64,000 nucleotides of DNA from Hymenobacter piscis (GCF_018760735.1 NZ_JAHHZN010000005.1:186001-250000), one strand, 5' to 3'; shown: positions 8,641-18,460, counted from the stretch's first letter. Program-made: numbers and translations. The notes: generated from the letters alone by a model not told the origin.

Positions 8641-11600
8641 GACTGTGGCTCGGAATTTCTTCATCAACGAATACGTGCGGCTCAAACTCCGACAGCGGGT
8701 TTTCATTTTCATCCTGGATCAGCTTGCGGCCGGCGGACAGCGTACCAAAAATGTAGTACAGGCCCGGCACGAGGATTACCCCGAACACGGTGCCGAACAG
8801 CATGCCGCCCAGCGCCGCCGTACCAATGGTGCGGTTGCCGATGGCGCCCGCGCCGTGGGCAATAACCAGCGGAATCAGGCCGGCAATGAAGGCGAAGGAG
8901 GTCATCAGAATCGGCCGGAAACGCACTTTCGCGCCTTCAATGGCCGCTTCGCGCACCGTCATGCCTTCCTCGTGCTTCTGCACCGCAAACTCCACAATCA
9001 GCACGGCGTTCTTCCCTAGCAAACCTACCAGCATCACCAGGCCCACCTGGGCGTAGATGTTGTTAGCCAGGCCCATCATCTTAATGAGCAGGAAGGAGCC
9101 GAAAATCCCGGCCGGCAAGCTCAGAATCACGGACAGCGGCAGCAGGAAGCTCTCATACTGCGCGGCCAGCACCAGGTACACGAACACAATCACGACCAGG
9201 AAGATGTAGATGGCCTCGTTGCCGCGGCTCACCTCGTCCTTCGACAGCCCGCCCCAGTCGATGTCGTAGCCGCGGGGCAGGGTTTTGGCGGCTACTTCCT
9301 GCACGGCCTTGATGGCCTCGCCGGAGCTGTAGCCCGCCGCCGCATCGCCGCGGATGGAGGCCGTGGGGTACATGTTGTAGCGGTTGATTTCGTTGGCGCC
9401 CTGGCCCTTCACAATCTTCATGAAGGCCGACATCGGCACCATTTCGCCCTTGTCGTTCTTCACCCACATATCCAGGATGTCCTTGGGCAGGCGGCGGTAC
9501 TCGGGCGAGGCCTGCACGAACACCTTGAAGAAGCGCTGGTACTTGATGAAGCCCAGCTCGTACGTCGAGCCCACCATGATGCTGAGCGTGTTCATGGCGT
9601 TGCCGATGCTCACGCCCTTCTGCATGGCCAGCTGGTTGTCAATCTGCAGCTCGTACTGCGGATAGTTGGCCGAGAAAAAGGTGAACAGCCCGGCCAGCTC
9701 CTTGCGCTTCTGCAGGGCCGCCATGAACTCCTCGTTCACTTTTTCCAGGGCCTTGTAGTCGCCGGTGGCGGTTTTATCGAGCATCTGGAGCTGGAAGCCG
9801 CCCGCCGCGCCGTAGCCCGGTACTGCTGGTGGCTCGAAGAACTCGATGGTCGCGCCGGGAATTTCCTTGGCTTTCTCTTCGAGGGCCATAATCACGTCGT
9901 GCACCGATTCCTTGCGCTCGTTCCAGGGCTTGAGGCTGATGATACAGGTGCCGGCGTTGGAGCCGCGGCCTTCGGTCAGAATCTCGTAGCCGGCCAGCGT
10001 GGAAATGCTTTCGATGCCGGGCACTTTCTCAGCCAGCTTCTGCAGGCGCTGCGAGAGGTCGTTGGTGCGCTCCAGGGTGGAGCCGGGCGGCGTCTGGAGC
10101 ACGGCGTAAATCATGCCCTGGTCTTCGGCCGGAATAAAGCCCGAGGGCAGGGTAGTGGAGATGCCGAAGATGCCCAGCCCGAAGGCAATCAGCACCAGGA
10201 AGGTGAGCACGCGGCGGTCCACCACCTTTTCCAGCAGGTTGGTGTAGCGGCCGGTCAGGCGCTCGAAGCCGCGGTTAAACCAGTCGATAAACCGGTTGAT
10301 AGGCGTTTTCTTCTTGGGCTGGCTGGGGTCGTGCTTTTTCAGGATCATGGCGCACAGCACCGGCGTCAGCGTCAGGGCCACAATGCCCGAAATGACGATG
10401 CTGGCGGCCATGGTAATCGAGAACTGGCGGTAGAAAATGCCCACCGGCCCGCTCATGAAGGCCACCGGCACGAACACGGCCGTCATCAGAATGGTAATGG
10501 CAATGATGGCCCCGCTGATTTCGCCGATTACCTCGCGCACCGCGCCGTAGGGCGAGAGGTGCTTCTCCTCCATCTTGGCGTGCACCGCTTCCACCACCAC
10601 AATGGCGTCGTCCACCACAATGCCAATGGCCAGTACCAGCGCAAACAGCGTAATCATGTTGATGGTGAGCCCAAAGGCCTGCATGGCCATGAACGCGCCC
10701 ACCAACGACACTGGCACGGCAATAATCGGAATCAGCGTGGAGCGCCAGTCGCCCAGGAACAGGAACACCACCAGGGCCACCAGAATAAAGGCGTCGCGCA
10801 GGGTGTGAATTACGTTTTCGGTGGAGGCGTCGAGAAAGTTCGACACGTCGTAGCTGATCTTGTAGTCCATGCCGGGGGGCATAGTTTTCTTGAGCTCCTC
10901 CAGCTTGGTTTTCACGCTCTTAATCACGTCGAGGGCGTTGGAGCCGTAGGTCTGCTTGAGCATGATGGCCGCCGAGGGGTAGCCGTCGAGGTTGGAGTAG
11001 ATGTCGTAGAACTCCGAGCCCAGCTCCACGTTGGCCACGTCCTTCAGGCGCAGGGTTTCGCCGTTGGCGTTGGCCTTGATGATGACGTTCTTGTACTCCT
11101 CCACGTCGTTGAAGCGGCCCTTGTAGGTCAGCACGTACTCCAGCGCCGAGGCCTCTTTGCCGTCGGAGCGGCCGATGCGGCCCGGTGAGCCAATCACGCT
11201 CTGGTCGTTGAGGGCTTCCATCACGTCGTCCACCGACAGGTTGTAGGCCCGCATGCGGTCCGGCTTCAGCCACACGCGCATGGCGTACTGGCGGGAGCCC
11301 AGAATGCTGGCCCGGCCCACGCCATCAATGCGCTGGATTTCGGGCAGCATGTTCACCCCGGCAAAGTTGAAGAGGTACCGCATGTCGGTATTCTTGTCTT
11401 TGCTGTAGAGGTTGACGTACATGAGCATGTTGGGCACCACGCGGTTCACCACCACGCCCTCGCGCTGCACCAGCACCGGCAGGCGGTTCAGGATCTGGGC
11501 GATACGCGTGTTTACGTTCACCACGGCCTGCTCGGGGTCGATGCCCAGGTTGAAGACAATCTGGATGTTGGCCTCGCCGGCCGATACGGCGTCGGAGGTC

Positions 11601-11833
11601 ATGTACTTCATGCCGGGCACGCCGTTGATGGCCTGCTCCAGCGGAATCAGCACCGATTCGGTGAGCACCTTGGCGCTGGCGCCGGGGTAGGCCGTGCTCA
11701 CCATCACCATCGGCGGCGAAATCTCGGGGAATTGGGACGTGGGCAACGTATTGATTGCCAGAATGCCCAGGAATAGGATGACCACCGAAATAACGATGGC
11801 AAACACGGGGCGACGAATGAATTTACTGAACAT
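8633..11833 (-). CDS. RND multidrug efflux pump subunit (AcrB/MexB-like, HAE1 family)
   Basis: 1066 residues, the normal size for a hydrophobe/amphiphile efflux RND permease. The N-terminus MFSKFIRRPVFAIVIS and the following porter region are typical. The paired aspartates of transmembrane helix 4 are present in AIGIVVDDAIVVVE, so proton coupling should be intact. Two pseudo-repeated membrane halves and two periplasmic porter domains can be followed through the sequence. It uses the proton gradient to expel drugs, bile salts or dyes through the cognate adaptor and outer-membrane factor, both encoded here. No regulator gene lies beside it. Confidence 0.97.
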   Translation of the reverse strand: MFSKFIRRPVFAIVISVVILFLGILAINTLPTSQFPEISPPMVMVSTAYPGASAKVLTESVLIPLEQAINGVPGMKYMTSDAVSAGEANIQIVFNLGIDPEQAVVNVNTRIAQILNRLPVLVQREGVVVNRVVPNMLMYVNLYSKDKNTDMRYLFNFAGVNMLPEIQRIDGVGRASILGSRQYAMRVWLKPDRMRAYNLSVDDVMEALNDQSVIGSPGRIGRSDGKEASALEYVLTYKGRFNDVEEYKNVIIKANANGETLRLKDVANVELGSEFYDIYSNLDGYPSAAIMLKQTYGSNALDVIKSVKTKLEELKKTMPPGMDYKISYDVSNFLDASTENVIHTLRDAFILVALVVFLFLGDWRSTLIPIIAVPVSLVGAFMAMQAFGLTINMITLFALVLAIGIVVDDAIVVVEAVHAKMEEKHLSPYGAVREVIGEISGAIIAITILMTAVFVPVAFMSGPVGIFYRQFSITMAASIVISGIVALTLTPVLCAMILKKHDPSQPKKKTPINRFIDWFNRGFERLTGRYTNLLEKVVDRRVLTFLVLIAFGLGIFGISTTLPSGFIPAEDQGMIYAVLQTPPGSTLERTNDLSQRLQKLAEKVPGIESISTLAGYEILTEGRGSNAGTCIISLKPWNERKESVHDVIMALEEKAKEIPGATIEFFEPPAVPGYGAAGGFQLQMLDKTATGDYKALEKVNEEFMAALQKRKELAGLFTFFSANYPQYELQIDNQLAMQKGVSIGNAMNTLSIMVGSTYELGFIKYQRFFKVFVQASPEYRRLPKDILDMWVKNDKGEMVPMSAFMKIVKGQGANEINRYNMYPTASIRGDAAAGYSSGEAIKAVQEVAAKTLPRGYDIDWGGLSKDEVSRGNEAIYIFLVVIVFVYLVLAAQYESFLLPLSVILSLPAGIFGSFLLIKMMGLANNIYAQVGLVMLVGLLGKNAVLIVEFAVQKHEEGMTVREAAIEGAKVRFRPILMTSFAFIAGLIPLVIAHGAGAIGNRTIGTAALGGMLFGTVFGVILVPGLYYIFGTLSAGRKLIQDENENPLSEFEPHVFVDEEIPSHSHA

Positions 11834-11845
11834 AGCTGATGAGTT

Positions 11846-11930
11846 CAGTTGTTAGTTGCTGGTTGTCAGTTGTCAGTGCGCACGGAATCCCGGCACGAGC
11901 TAACAACTGACAACCAGCAACTGACAACTA
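11846..11930. repeat. inverted GTTGTCA-type array between adaptor and pump genes
   Basis: Left arm 11846-11875 and right arm 11901-11930 match as reverse complements at 27 of 30 positions. Both are built of the words GTTGTCA and GTTAGTTG. The array sits inside the operon between the adaptor stop and the pump start, so the mRNA would carry a hairpin there, which could adjust the ratio of the subunits. Confidence 0.85.
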
Positions 11931-13016
11931 TTCTGAATACACTTTCAGGTGCGAAATCACCGACTTCGGCTCCGCGTAGGTGAAGCGGATCTTGTCGCCT
12001 TCCTTCACCTTGCGGATGCCTTCGAGCATGATGTTGTCGGTGGCTTTCAGGCCGGCCGAGATGATGTAGAGGTCGGGCATTTCGGACGCCACGGTTACCT
12101 CGGTCTGGTGCACCTTGTTCTTGGCATCCACCACGTACACGAACTTCTTTTCGAGCACCTCGAAGGTGGCTTTCTGCGGGATGATGACGGCGTTTTTGAG
12201 CGGCACGGTCATCAGCACCGAGCCGGTTTCGCCGTTGCGCAGCAGGCCGTCGGGGTTGGGGAAAGTGGCCCGGAAGGCAATGTTGCCGGTTTCGTTGTTG
12301 AAGTCGGCCTCGATGGTCTGCACCACGCCGGGGTACTTGAACTCCTCGTTGTCGGCCATGCGCAGCTTCACCTTGGTTTCGGCTTCGGTGCGGGCGTGGG
12401 CTTTGTAGGCCAGGTACTCGGCCTCGGGCACGTTGAAGTACACCCACATCTTGCTGTTGTCGGAGAGGGTCGTGAGCAGGTCGCCCTCATCCACCAGGCT
12501 GCCCAGCCGGGCCTGGAAATGGTCCATCATGCCGCTGAAAGGCGCGCGGATGGTGGTGAAGTCGAGGTGGGTTTTGGCCAGCCCTACTTCGGCGTTGGCT
12601 TTGTCGAGCTTGGCTTGGGCCAGCGCCAGCTCGTTTTTGGATACCACGTTCTTGTCGGCCAGCAGCTTGGTGTTCTGGTACTCGATGCCCACGTAGTTGG
12701 CCTCGGCCTTCGACTTCTGCAGCTCGGCCTTATACACCATCGGCATGATCTGGAACATGAGCTGGCCCTGCTGCACGCGCTGGCCTTCGTCCACGTAAAT
12801 CTTCTGCAGGTAGCCTTTCTCCAGCGCCCGCACCTCAATATGCTGATAGGCGTGAATCTGCGACACGTATTCCTTGGTGACGGTCGTGTCCTTCTGGAGC
12901 GGGCTGGTGACCAGGAACTTCACCTGCTCCTCTTTCTCCTTGTGTTCTTTGGAGCAGCTCGTGCCGCCCGCCACTACGCCCACGCTCATGAGCGCCAATA
13001 AAAACCTTCTTTTCAT
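11928..13016 (-). CDS. RND efflux periplasmic adaptor (membrane fusion protein, AcrA/MexA-like)
   Basis: 362 residues from the ATG at 13016, selected because it opens a lipoprotein signal with Cys21 (GGTSC). The domains follow the AcrA order: a beta-barrel/lipoyl half starting near YQHIEVRALEKGYLQKIYVD, a coiled-coil hairpin (about residues 95-150, ending LAKTHLDFTTIRAPFSG) and the second lipoyl and barrel halves. It bridges the inner-membrane pump and the outer-membrane factor. It is the first gene of the operon; its promoter should lie in 13017-13180, where I see no clear consensus. Confidence 0.95.
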   Translation of the reverse strand: MKRRFLLALMSVGVVAGGTSCSKEHKEKEEQVKFLVTSPLQKDTTVTKEYVSQIHAYQHIEVRALEKGYLQKIYVDEGQRVQQGQLMFQIMPMVYKAELQKSKAEANYVGIEYQNTKLLADKNVVSKNELALAQAKLDKANAEVGLAKTHLDFTTIRAPFSGMMDHFQARLGSLVDEGDLLTTLSDNSKMWVYFNVPEAEYLAYKAHARTEAETKVKLRMADNEEFKYPGVVQTIEADFNNETGNIAFRATFPNPDGLLRNGETGSVLMTVPLKNAVIIPQKATFEVLEKKFVYVVDAKNKVHQTEVTVASEMPDLYIISAGLKATDNIMLEGIRKVKEGDKIRFTYAEPKSVISHLKVYSE

Positions 13017-13185
13017 ATGCGTATTGCGTGCCATCCTGATTGAATGACACAAAGCAACCGCCGACTTCATGAAGGCCGTGTGAAGCCGAAAATTCTATTT
13101 GAGGCTCAGCGCGAACTAGGCGGCGGGCAATCCCCGCGTCACTTTGCGCCATCGGCCGGTGGGCAAGCCGGAGGTGGTGTTAAAC

Positions 13186-13236
13186 GGCGCTGCCCGCCGC
13201 GCTGCACCGCAGGGGAGCAGAACGGCGGGCAGCGCC
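13186..13236 (-). terminator. GC-rich hairpin downstream of rlpA
   Basis: GGCGCTGCCCGCCG (13186-13199) and CGGCGGGCAGCGCC (13223-13236) are perfect complements. The stem begins 23 bases after the rlpA stop on the minus strand and separates that gene from the efflux operon. Confidence 0.65.
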
Positions 13237-13258
13237 CACGCAGCAATTCGATATGCGC

Positions 13259-14074
13259 CTATAAATTTTCGGCCTGGCGGACGAGGCCGGCTATGCCCAC
13301 GCGGGCCAGGCGGAGCCGCACCTTGTCGGCCTCCGCGGCACTGGTGAAGCGGCCCACTACCACGCGGCTCAGCTCCTTGCCCTGGGGCGCCCCGGCGGCC
13401 ACCGTTGTGACCAGCAGCTTGGGCTCCAGGCCCTGGATTTTGTCCATCACGGCCCGGGCGTTGCGGGCGTCGCCGAAGGTGCCGGCCTGAATAACGTAGG
13501 TCGCGGCGGGCTCGGCAGTGAGGGCCACATCGGCCGCCTCGGTGGTGCCGGCCACGATGTTGGTATGCACATCGGCCGTTTCGGTGGGGTCGGTGGTCAG
13601 GGTCGCCAGGTTCTCGGGGGCGTCGGTGGGACCCAGGGGCGTGGTGTCGGGCACTACTTCGGCCACCACCGACACGGCGCCGTGGGTGACGATGCCCAGC
13701 GGCCGGGCCGCAATTTCGGCCAGATCCAGAATGCGCTGGTGGCGGAACGGGCCGCGGTCGGAAACGCGCACGATGACCGACTTGCCGTTGTCGGGGTTGG
13801 TGACGCGCAGGTGAGTGCCGAAGGGCAGGGTTTTGTGGGCGCAGGTGTATTTGTTGCGGTCGAACCGTTCCCCGTTGCTGGTGCGGCGGCCCTGAAATTC
13901 GCGGCCGTACCAGGAGGCGCGGCCGCGCAGCACGGTGCCTTTGCGGGCGGCAGTAGCGGCTTTTTCGTCGTCGTCGCCGCGGCGGGTGCGGGCGGCGGCC
14001 GGAGCCAGGGTGAGCAGAACCAACAGCACAACCAGCAGCAAGCCCGAGACATACAGTCGTAAATGCAACTTCAT
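13259..14074 (-). CDS. rlpA: RlpA-like septal lytic transglycosylase with SPOR domain
   Basis: 271 residues. A signal or anchor sequence covers residues 8-28. The double-psi beta-barrel (about 48-140) begins GRASWYGREFQGRRTSNGE and keeps the family's catalytic candidates His80 (HKTLPFGT) and Asp106 (SDRGPF). A low-complexity linker follows, and residues 191-271 form a SPOR domain (YVIQAGTFGDARNA). Family knowledge: RlpA cleaves peptidoglycan strands lacking stem peptides, and SPOR domains target such denuded glycans at the septum. It is monocistronic. A TAGATTTG box (minus strand, 14100-14107) matches the Bacteroidota -7 element, but no TTG is found at the usual distance. Confidence 0.92.
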   Translation of the reverse strand: MKLHLRLYVSGLLLVVLLVLLTLAPAAARTRRGDDDEKAATAARKGTVLRGRASWYGREFQGRRTSNGERFDRNKYTCAHKTLPFGTHLRVTNPDNGKSVIVRVSDRGPFRHQRILDLAEIAARPLGIVTHGAVSVVAEVVPDTTPLGPTDAPENLATLTTDPTETADVHTNIVAGTTEAADVALTAEPAATYVIQAGTFGDARNARAVMDKIQGLEPKLLVTTVAAGAPQGKELSRVVVGRFTSAAEADKVRLRLARVGIAGLVRQAENL

Positions 14075-14332
14075 CCGTCCTCTTGGTTGGTGAGAGCGAC
14101 AAATCTAGAAGCGTCTGCCAAAGCTCCGCTTTGGCCCGGGCACGCACGGGAAAGAGGGCAGGTAGGCTATTGAATTTTTCTTATAAATCTTGTATTTAAA
14201 TTATTTGTTGCGAATGACACAAATAGCGGTTTGTGTTTGATTGAGACGTTTTTTGTACTCTTTTCAGATGTTGCACGCTCCTGCCAAAAAATACGACTAT
14301 CGGCGGGTCATAAAATTTTGGCCTCACGCATC

Positions 14333-14368
14333 CAAATGTCCCGGAGGGCAGGTTGCAAATGTCCCGGA
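14333..14368. repeat. 13-bp direct repeat, operator-like
   Basis: CAAATGTCCCGGA occurs at 14333-14345 and again at 14356-14368, 23 bases apart start to start (about two helical turns). It lies in the 550-base spacer 14075-14624, whose left half is A/T-rich and otherwise featureless and whose right half holds a tandem array. It could be a regulator site or a relic of an insertion-element end. Confidence 0.5.
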
Positions 14369-14397
14369 AATATGCTAAGAACAGGGAAAGATTTTTG

Positions 14398-14611
14398 GTT
14401 GTCAGTTGGTAGTTGTCAGTTATCAGTAGTTAGGATGTAATTCTAAGCATTCCGCGCATTAAGCGGCGACCAAGGAGCCTCTCCCGCAGTACGAACTGCT
14501 ATAACGATGTCGTTCCAACGTAATAGGATCCTTCCTTCGTCAGGATGACGTTCGACAACTGACAACTGACAACCAACAACCAACAACTACCAACTACCAA
14601 CCAACAACTGA
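14398..14611. repeat. inverted GTTGTCA/TGACAAC array upstream of the DUF72 gene
   Basis: The left array (14398-14435) is built from GTTGTCA and GTTGGTA words. The right array (14554-14611) holds their complements: GACAACT three times, then CAACAAC and CAACTAC words. Between them lies a fragment, CCTTCGTCAGGATGACG, resembling one arm of the GTCATCCTGA palindrome family. The array ends 13 bases before the start codon. Confidence 0.8.
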
Positions 14612-14624
14612 TTACCTTCGGGAC

Positions 14625-15539
14625 ATGGATTTTGGCCGCCTCTCCGACCTGCGCTACGTTGATTTCCGGCTGCCCGCCGACCACCCCGAAACGGCCCGGC
14701 AGCTGGCCCGGGCCCTGCCCACCCAGCCGGCTCCGCCGGCCCTGTACGTGGGCTGCCCGATCTGGACCAATAAGGCCTGGCTGGGCAGCTACTTCCCGGC
14801 CGGCATCCGCGAGGCCGACTACCTGCACCACTACGCCCGGCAGTTCAACAGCATCGAACTCAACACCACTCACTACCGCATCCCCGACGCGCCCACCGTG
14901 CGCAAGTGGCGCGAAGCCGTGCCCGATACGTTCCGCTTCTGCCCCAAAATTCCGCAAGTCATCAGCCACGACCGGGCCTTATATAATGCCGACGACCTGA
15001 CGGTGAGCTTCTGCCGGGCCATTGAAGGCCTGGGGCCGACGCTGGGCCACGCGTTTCTGCAGCTGCCGCCCACCTTCGGTCCCGAGCACCTGCCGCGCCT
15101 GGAGCGCTACCTGCTCGACTTCCCGGCCTACGTGCCCCTGGCCGTGGAGCTGCGCCATCCGGCCTGGTTTTCCGACGCCGGGCTGCTGGCCGCCGTCACG
15201 GCCATGCTGGAGGCCCTGGGCAAGCCCCTGGTCATCAGCGACGTGGCCGGCCGCCGCGACGCCCTGCACCAGCGCCTGACTACGCCCGTTACCTTCCTGC
15301 GCCTCAACGGCCACGGCCTCATCGATTCCGACTTCCGCCGGGCCGACGACTGGGCCGCCCGCCTGGCCGGGTGGCTGGAAGCGGGGCTGCACACGGCCTA
15401 CGTCTTCATCCACCAGAAGGACATTCTGCACTCGCCCCTCTGGGCCGAACACTTCCTGCGCCGCCTCCACGAGCTGACGGGCATGGCCGTGCGCCCCCCG
15501 CGCATCATTCCGCAGCCAATGCAGGGGAGTTTGTTTTAG
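14625..15539 (+). CDS. DUF72 (YecE-like) TIM-barrel protein
   Basis: 304 residues covering a whole DUF72 domain. Landmarks are LYVGCPIWTNKAWLGSYFP (about 44-62), FNSIELNTTHYRIP, FRFCPKIPQVISH and, near the end, YVFIHQKD in place of the commoner FNN motif. The fold is a TIM barrel; the biochemical role of the family is not established. It is monocistronic and convergent with the barrel gene at 15551, with only 11 bases between the stops. A TACCTTCG box lies immediately before the start codon (14613-14620); if it is a promoter the transcript would be almost leaderless. Confidence 0.9.
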   Translation: MDFGRLSDLRYVDFRLPADHPETARQLARALPTQPAPPALYVGCPIWTNKAWLGSYFPAGIREADYLHHYARQFNSIELNTTHYRIPDAPTVRKWREAVPDTFRFCPKIPQVISHDRALYNADDLTVSFCRAIEGLGPTLGHAFLQLPPTFGPEHLPRLERYLLDFPAYVPLAVELRHPAWFSDAGLLAAVTAMLEALGKPLVISDVAGRRDALHQRLTTPVTFLRLNGHGLIDSDFRRADDWAARLAGWLEAGLHTAYVFIHQKDILHSPLWAEHFLRRLHELTGMAVRPPRIIPQPMQGSLF

Positions 15540-15550
15540 CCGGCCGGTGC

Positions 15551-16198
15551 TCAGGGCCGGATCAGGCTCAGCTTCACGCCGGCCTCCAGGCTGATGCCGA
15601 GGCGGTGCTGGTAGGTGTTCTCAACGCCGTATACTCTGGGGTTAGCCAGTCCGCCGCTCAGGTAGGCATCGAGCAGGCCGTGGCCACCCAGGCGGCGCTG
15701 CGTGCCCCACAACAGGCTGATAGTGCTATAATCGTAGCGAAGCTGGTTGTTGCTAGAGGGAATCGGGCTGAAGATGGTGCGGGTTTGCAGGCCCACGTAC
15801 GGGCCCTGGTAGGGGCCGGTGCGGTAGCCGCGCTCCTGGCGCCGGGCCTGGTGGTAATAGTGCCGGATGCCCGCGTCGAAGCTGAGCTGGGTGACAAGGG
15901 GAGAGCGGTAGCCAAGGTTGGAGAAGTCGCGCCGGCCCAGGTGCCAGCTGCTGGTACCGTTGAGCGTCAGCGTCCAGCCCGGGGTTAGTTGCTGCTCCAG
16001 GCCCACGAACACGGGCACTGAGATGCCGTGGTAACTGCTGATAGCGTGCTCATTTCCCACCACGAGGCCCAGCTTGAGCAGGGGCCGGATAGGCGCGGCG
16101 GGTGGGAGTGTGGCGGCCGGGGTTTGGGCGAGGGTTGGGGTGGCAGCCAGTAACGAGAGGGCCAGAACGACGGGAGCGGCCAGGGTATTCACACGCAT
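15551..16198 (-). CDS. secreted beta-barrel-like protein, unknown function
   Basis: 215 residues from the ATG at 16198, which starts a signal peptide (cleavage near PTLAQ). The mature part has the alternating pattern of an outer-membrane barrel, with motifs such as LKLGLVVGNEHAISSYHG and LGISLEAGVKLSLIRP at the end. No specific family is recognised. It is divergent from the matrixin-like protease gene at 16361, with 162 bases between the two starts for both promoters. Confidence 0.7.
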   Translation of the reverse strand: MRVNTLAAPVVLALSLLAATPTLAQTPAATLPPAAPIRPLLKLGLVVGNEHAISSYHGISVPVFVGLEQQLTPGWTLTLNGTSSWHLGRRDFSNLGYRSPLVTQLSFDAGIRHYYHQARRQERGYRTGPYQGPYVGLQTRTIFSPIPSSNNQLRYDYSTISLLWGTQRRLGGHGLLDAYLSGGLANPRVYGVENTYQHRLGISLEAGVKLSLIRP

Positions 16199-16360
16199 AA
16201 CGGATAAATAAAAAGGTGAGGTACGGCCAGAGGAGCCGAACTGCGCCGGCCGGGTTGCAGGTACGGAATCGGGGGCGAAAAAAAAGCGGGAAACCGCGCC
16301 GGGGAGGCGGGTAATTGTGGTACTTTCAGGGCCGGGCTGCCTTTTTCTGCGCCCTCCCGT

Positions 16361-18460
16361 ATGAAACTCCCGATCTTTCTGCTGCCGGTAGTGGCCGCGC
16401 TGCTGGCCGCCTGCCCCTTGGCCGCCCAGGTGCCGGCCGCTGCCCCGGCTGTTGCTCCGCTCACCCACTGCCTGCTGCTCCCCCTCGACCCGGCCGAGCG
16501 CCCGGCCCGCGCCACGCGCATCGTGGAGGCGGCCGTAACGGAAAGTCAGGGTTTCCGGGCCGCCAATGGCCGCTTCTACACCCGTCACCGGCTGCGGGTG
16601 TTCCAGCAGTTCAAAGGCCCCGCTGATTCCGTGCTGACCCTGCTCACGGAGGGCGGCACGGTGGGCCTGAGCCGGCAGGAGCTCACCAACACGCTGCAGG
16701 TGGAGCCCGGCGAGCAGGGCATTTTCTTTCTGGAGCCCGCCACGCTGCCCGGGGCCGGACCGGGTTGGCAGGCCTATGGCAGTCAGCAGGGCTTTATCCG
16801 CTACGAGCTGCCCCAGCTGACCGCCACCGAGCCCTTCCGCCGCTACGAGCAGCTGGACGCGCCATTTTACCAGACCGTGGCCCAGGCGCCGCCGCAGCGG
16901 GTGCAGCCCAACCCGGCCCTGGCCGCGGCCCGGCTCCGGGCGGCCCGGCCCGCAGTAGCTGCCCGCGGGCAGGCCCCGGTTATTGTCGCCCTGGCCCCGC
17001 TCAGCCTGCCGGCCGGCACGGGCGCGGTGCTCACCATTACGGGCTCCGGATTCGGACCCAGCCGGGGCGCGGGCAGCGTGGAATTCCGCAACGCCGACGA
17101 CGGGGGCGCTACCTTCACCAAGGTGCGGGACGACGACTACGTGCGCTGGACGGATACCCAGATTCAGGTGCGGGTGCCTTCCCTGAGTGCCTCCCGCAGC
17201 CCCGCCGGCACCGGGCCCGTGCGCGTAACTACCGCCGGCCAGCTAACTACCCTGAGTCCGGTGCCCGTAACCATCGTTTTTGCCGCCGCCAACGTGCTCG
17301 ATACCAACTCGGGGCAGCGGGCCGTGCCAAACCACCGCGACCTGAACTCCGCCGGGGGGATGACGTTCCGCTTCGATGCCGGTTTCGCCGCCAATATGGC
17401 CGCGGCGGCGGCCTGGCAGCGGGCCCTGGGTGCCTGGCGCTGCCAGACGGGCATCAACTGGAACCTGGGAGCCGTTCGCACTGCTACCGGCGTGGCCAAC
17501 GACGGGGACAACTCGGTGGGCTTCGATACCGGAACCAGCCTGCCGGCCGGGGTGCTGGGCCGCACTACCAGCTACTACGAGGGTTGTTACCGCCCCGACG
17601 GCTCGGTGGTCTTCTTCGTGCGCGAGGTGGATACCGAGTTTGATGACGCCACGAACTGGCAGTTCGGGCCGGCGAATCCTGCGGGCCAGCAGATTGATTT
17701 TGAAACGGTGGCGGTCCACGAACTCGGGCATGCCCAGCAGCTTTCCCACCTGATTCTGCCCAGCGCCATCATGCACTACGCCATTGCCCGGGGCCAGCGC
17801 AGCCGCGAGCTGGCCGCCGCCAGCGACGTAGCCGGCGGCCGCTTCGTGCTCCGTACCCGCAGCTTCCGGACCGAGGTCTGCGGGCCGGTGCCCATGCTGC
17901 CCGCGCCCGTCGTCGGGCAGCAGGCCACCTTCAGCGCCGGTAGTGTGGTGGTGCAGTGGGCTACCCGCGACGAGTGCAACTTGAGCGGCTTCGTAGTGGA
18001 GCGCGCCCCGGCCGATACCACGGCCGGCTGGCAGGCAGTGGCGACGGTAGTGGCCGGTAACGCCAACAATCAGTACCGCGTGACCGACGCCCAGCCGCTG
18101 GCCGGCCTGAGCTACTACCGCCTGCGGGTGCGCCGCCCCGATAACTCGCTCGACGACGCCTATGCCCTGGGCGTTACCACCGATGCCACCGCGGCCGGCC
18201 GCCTGCGCCCCTTTCCCAATCCGCTGGCCGACCAGGGCGCCGGGCTGGGGCTGCAATACGGCGGCGGCCCCACGGCCGGTACCCTGGTGGTGCGCGTCTA
18301 CGATGCCGTGGGCCGCTACCTGGGCGGCACCCGCCTCGACTACCTGCCCGGCCTGAACCTGCTCCGCCTCAATCTGCCCCCCCTGCGGGCCGGCTACTAC
18401 CTGCTGCGCTGGACCGACACCAACGGCCCCGCCGGCACCGAGCCCCTGCTGGTACAGTGA
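16361..18460 (+). CDS. secreted matrixin-like zinc metalloprotease with IPT/TIG and T9SS sorting domains
   Basis: 699 residues. A signal peptide (about 1-22) is followed by a region of unknown fold (30-170), an IPT/TIG-like Ig domain (about 206-308, with LTITGSGFGPSRGAGSVEF) and a metalloprotease domain (about 320-480). The zinc site is HELGHAQQLSH, giving ligands His453, His457 and His463 and catalytic Glu454, with a Met-turn candidate at Met471 (AIMHY). Residues 510-600 look fibronectin-like, and the last 85 or so match a T9SS type-A sorting domain (FPNPL...GYYLLRW). It should be exported and cleaved or anchored by the type IX system. The stop codon is part of the following repeat array. 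Confidence 0.9.
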   Translation: MKLPIFLLPVVAALLAACPLAAQVPAAAPAVAPLTHCLLLPLDPAERPARATRIVEAAVTESQGFRAANGRFYTRHRLRVFQQFKGPADSVLTLLTEGGTVGLSRQELTNTLQVEPGEQGIFFLEPATLPGAGPGWQAYGSQQGFIRYELPQLTATEPFRRYEQLDAPFYQTVAQAPPQRVQPNPALAAARLRAARPAVAARGQAPVIVALAPLSLPAGTGAVLTITGSGFGPSRGAGSVEFRNADDGGATFTKVRDDDYVRWTDTQIQVRVPSLSASRSPAGTGPVRVTTAGQLTTLSPVPVTIVFAAANVLDTNSGQRAVPNHRDLNSAGGMTFRFDAGFAANMAAAAAWQRALGAWRCQTGINWNLGAVRTATGVANDGDNSVGFDTGTSLPAGVLGRTTSYYEGCYRPDGSVVFFVREVDTEFDDATNWQFGPANPAGQQIDFETVAVHELGHAQQLSHLILPSAIMHYAIARGQRSRELAAASDVAGGRFVLRTRSFRTEVCGPVPMLPAPVVGQQATFSAGSVVVQWATRDECNLSGFVVERAPADTTAGWQAVATVVAGNANNQYRVTDAQPLAGLSYYRLRVRRPDNSLDDAYALGVTTDATAAGRLRPFPNPLADQGAGLGLQYGGGPTAGTLVVRVYDAVGRYLGGTRLDYLPGLNLLRLNLPPLRAGYYLLRWTDTNGPAGTEPLLVQ

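Noticed and set aside
9899..11188. Long open frame on the plus strand inside the RND pump gene
   Set aside because: It is a by-product of high G+C third positions; the opposite strand encodes a complete, recognisable RND permease.
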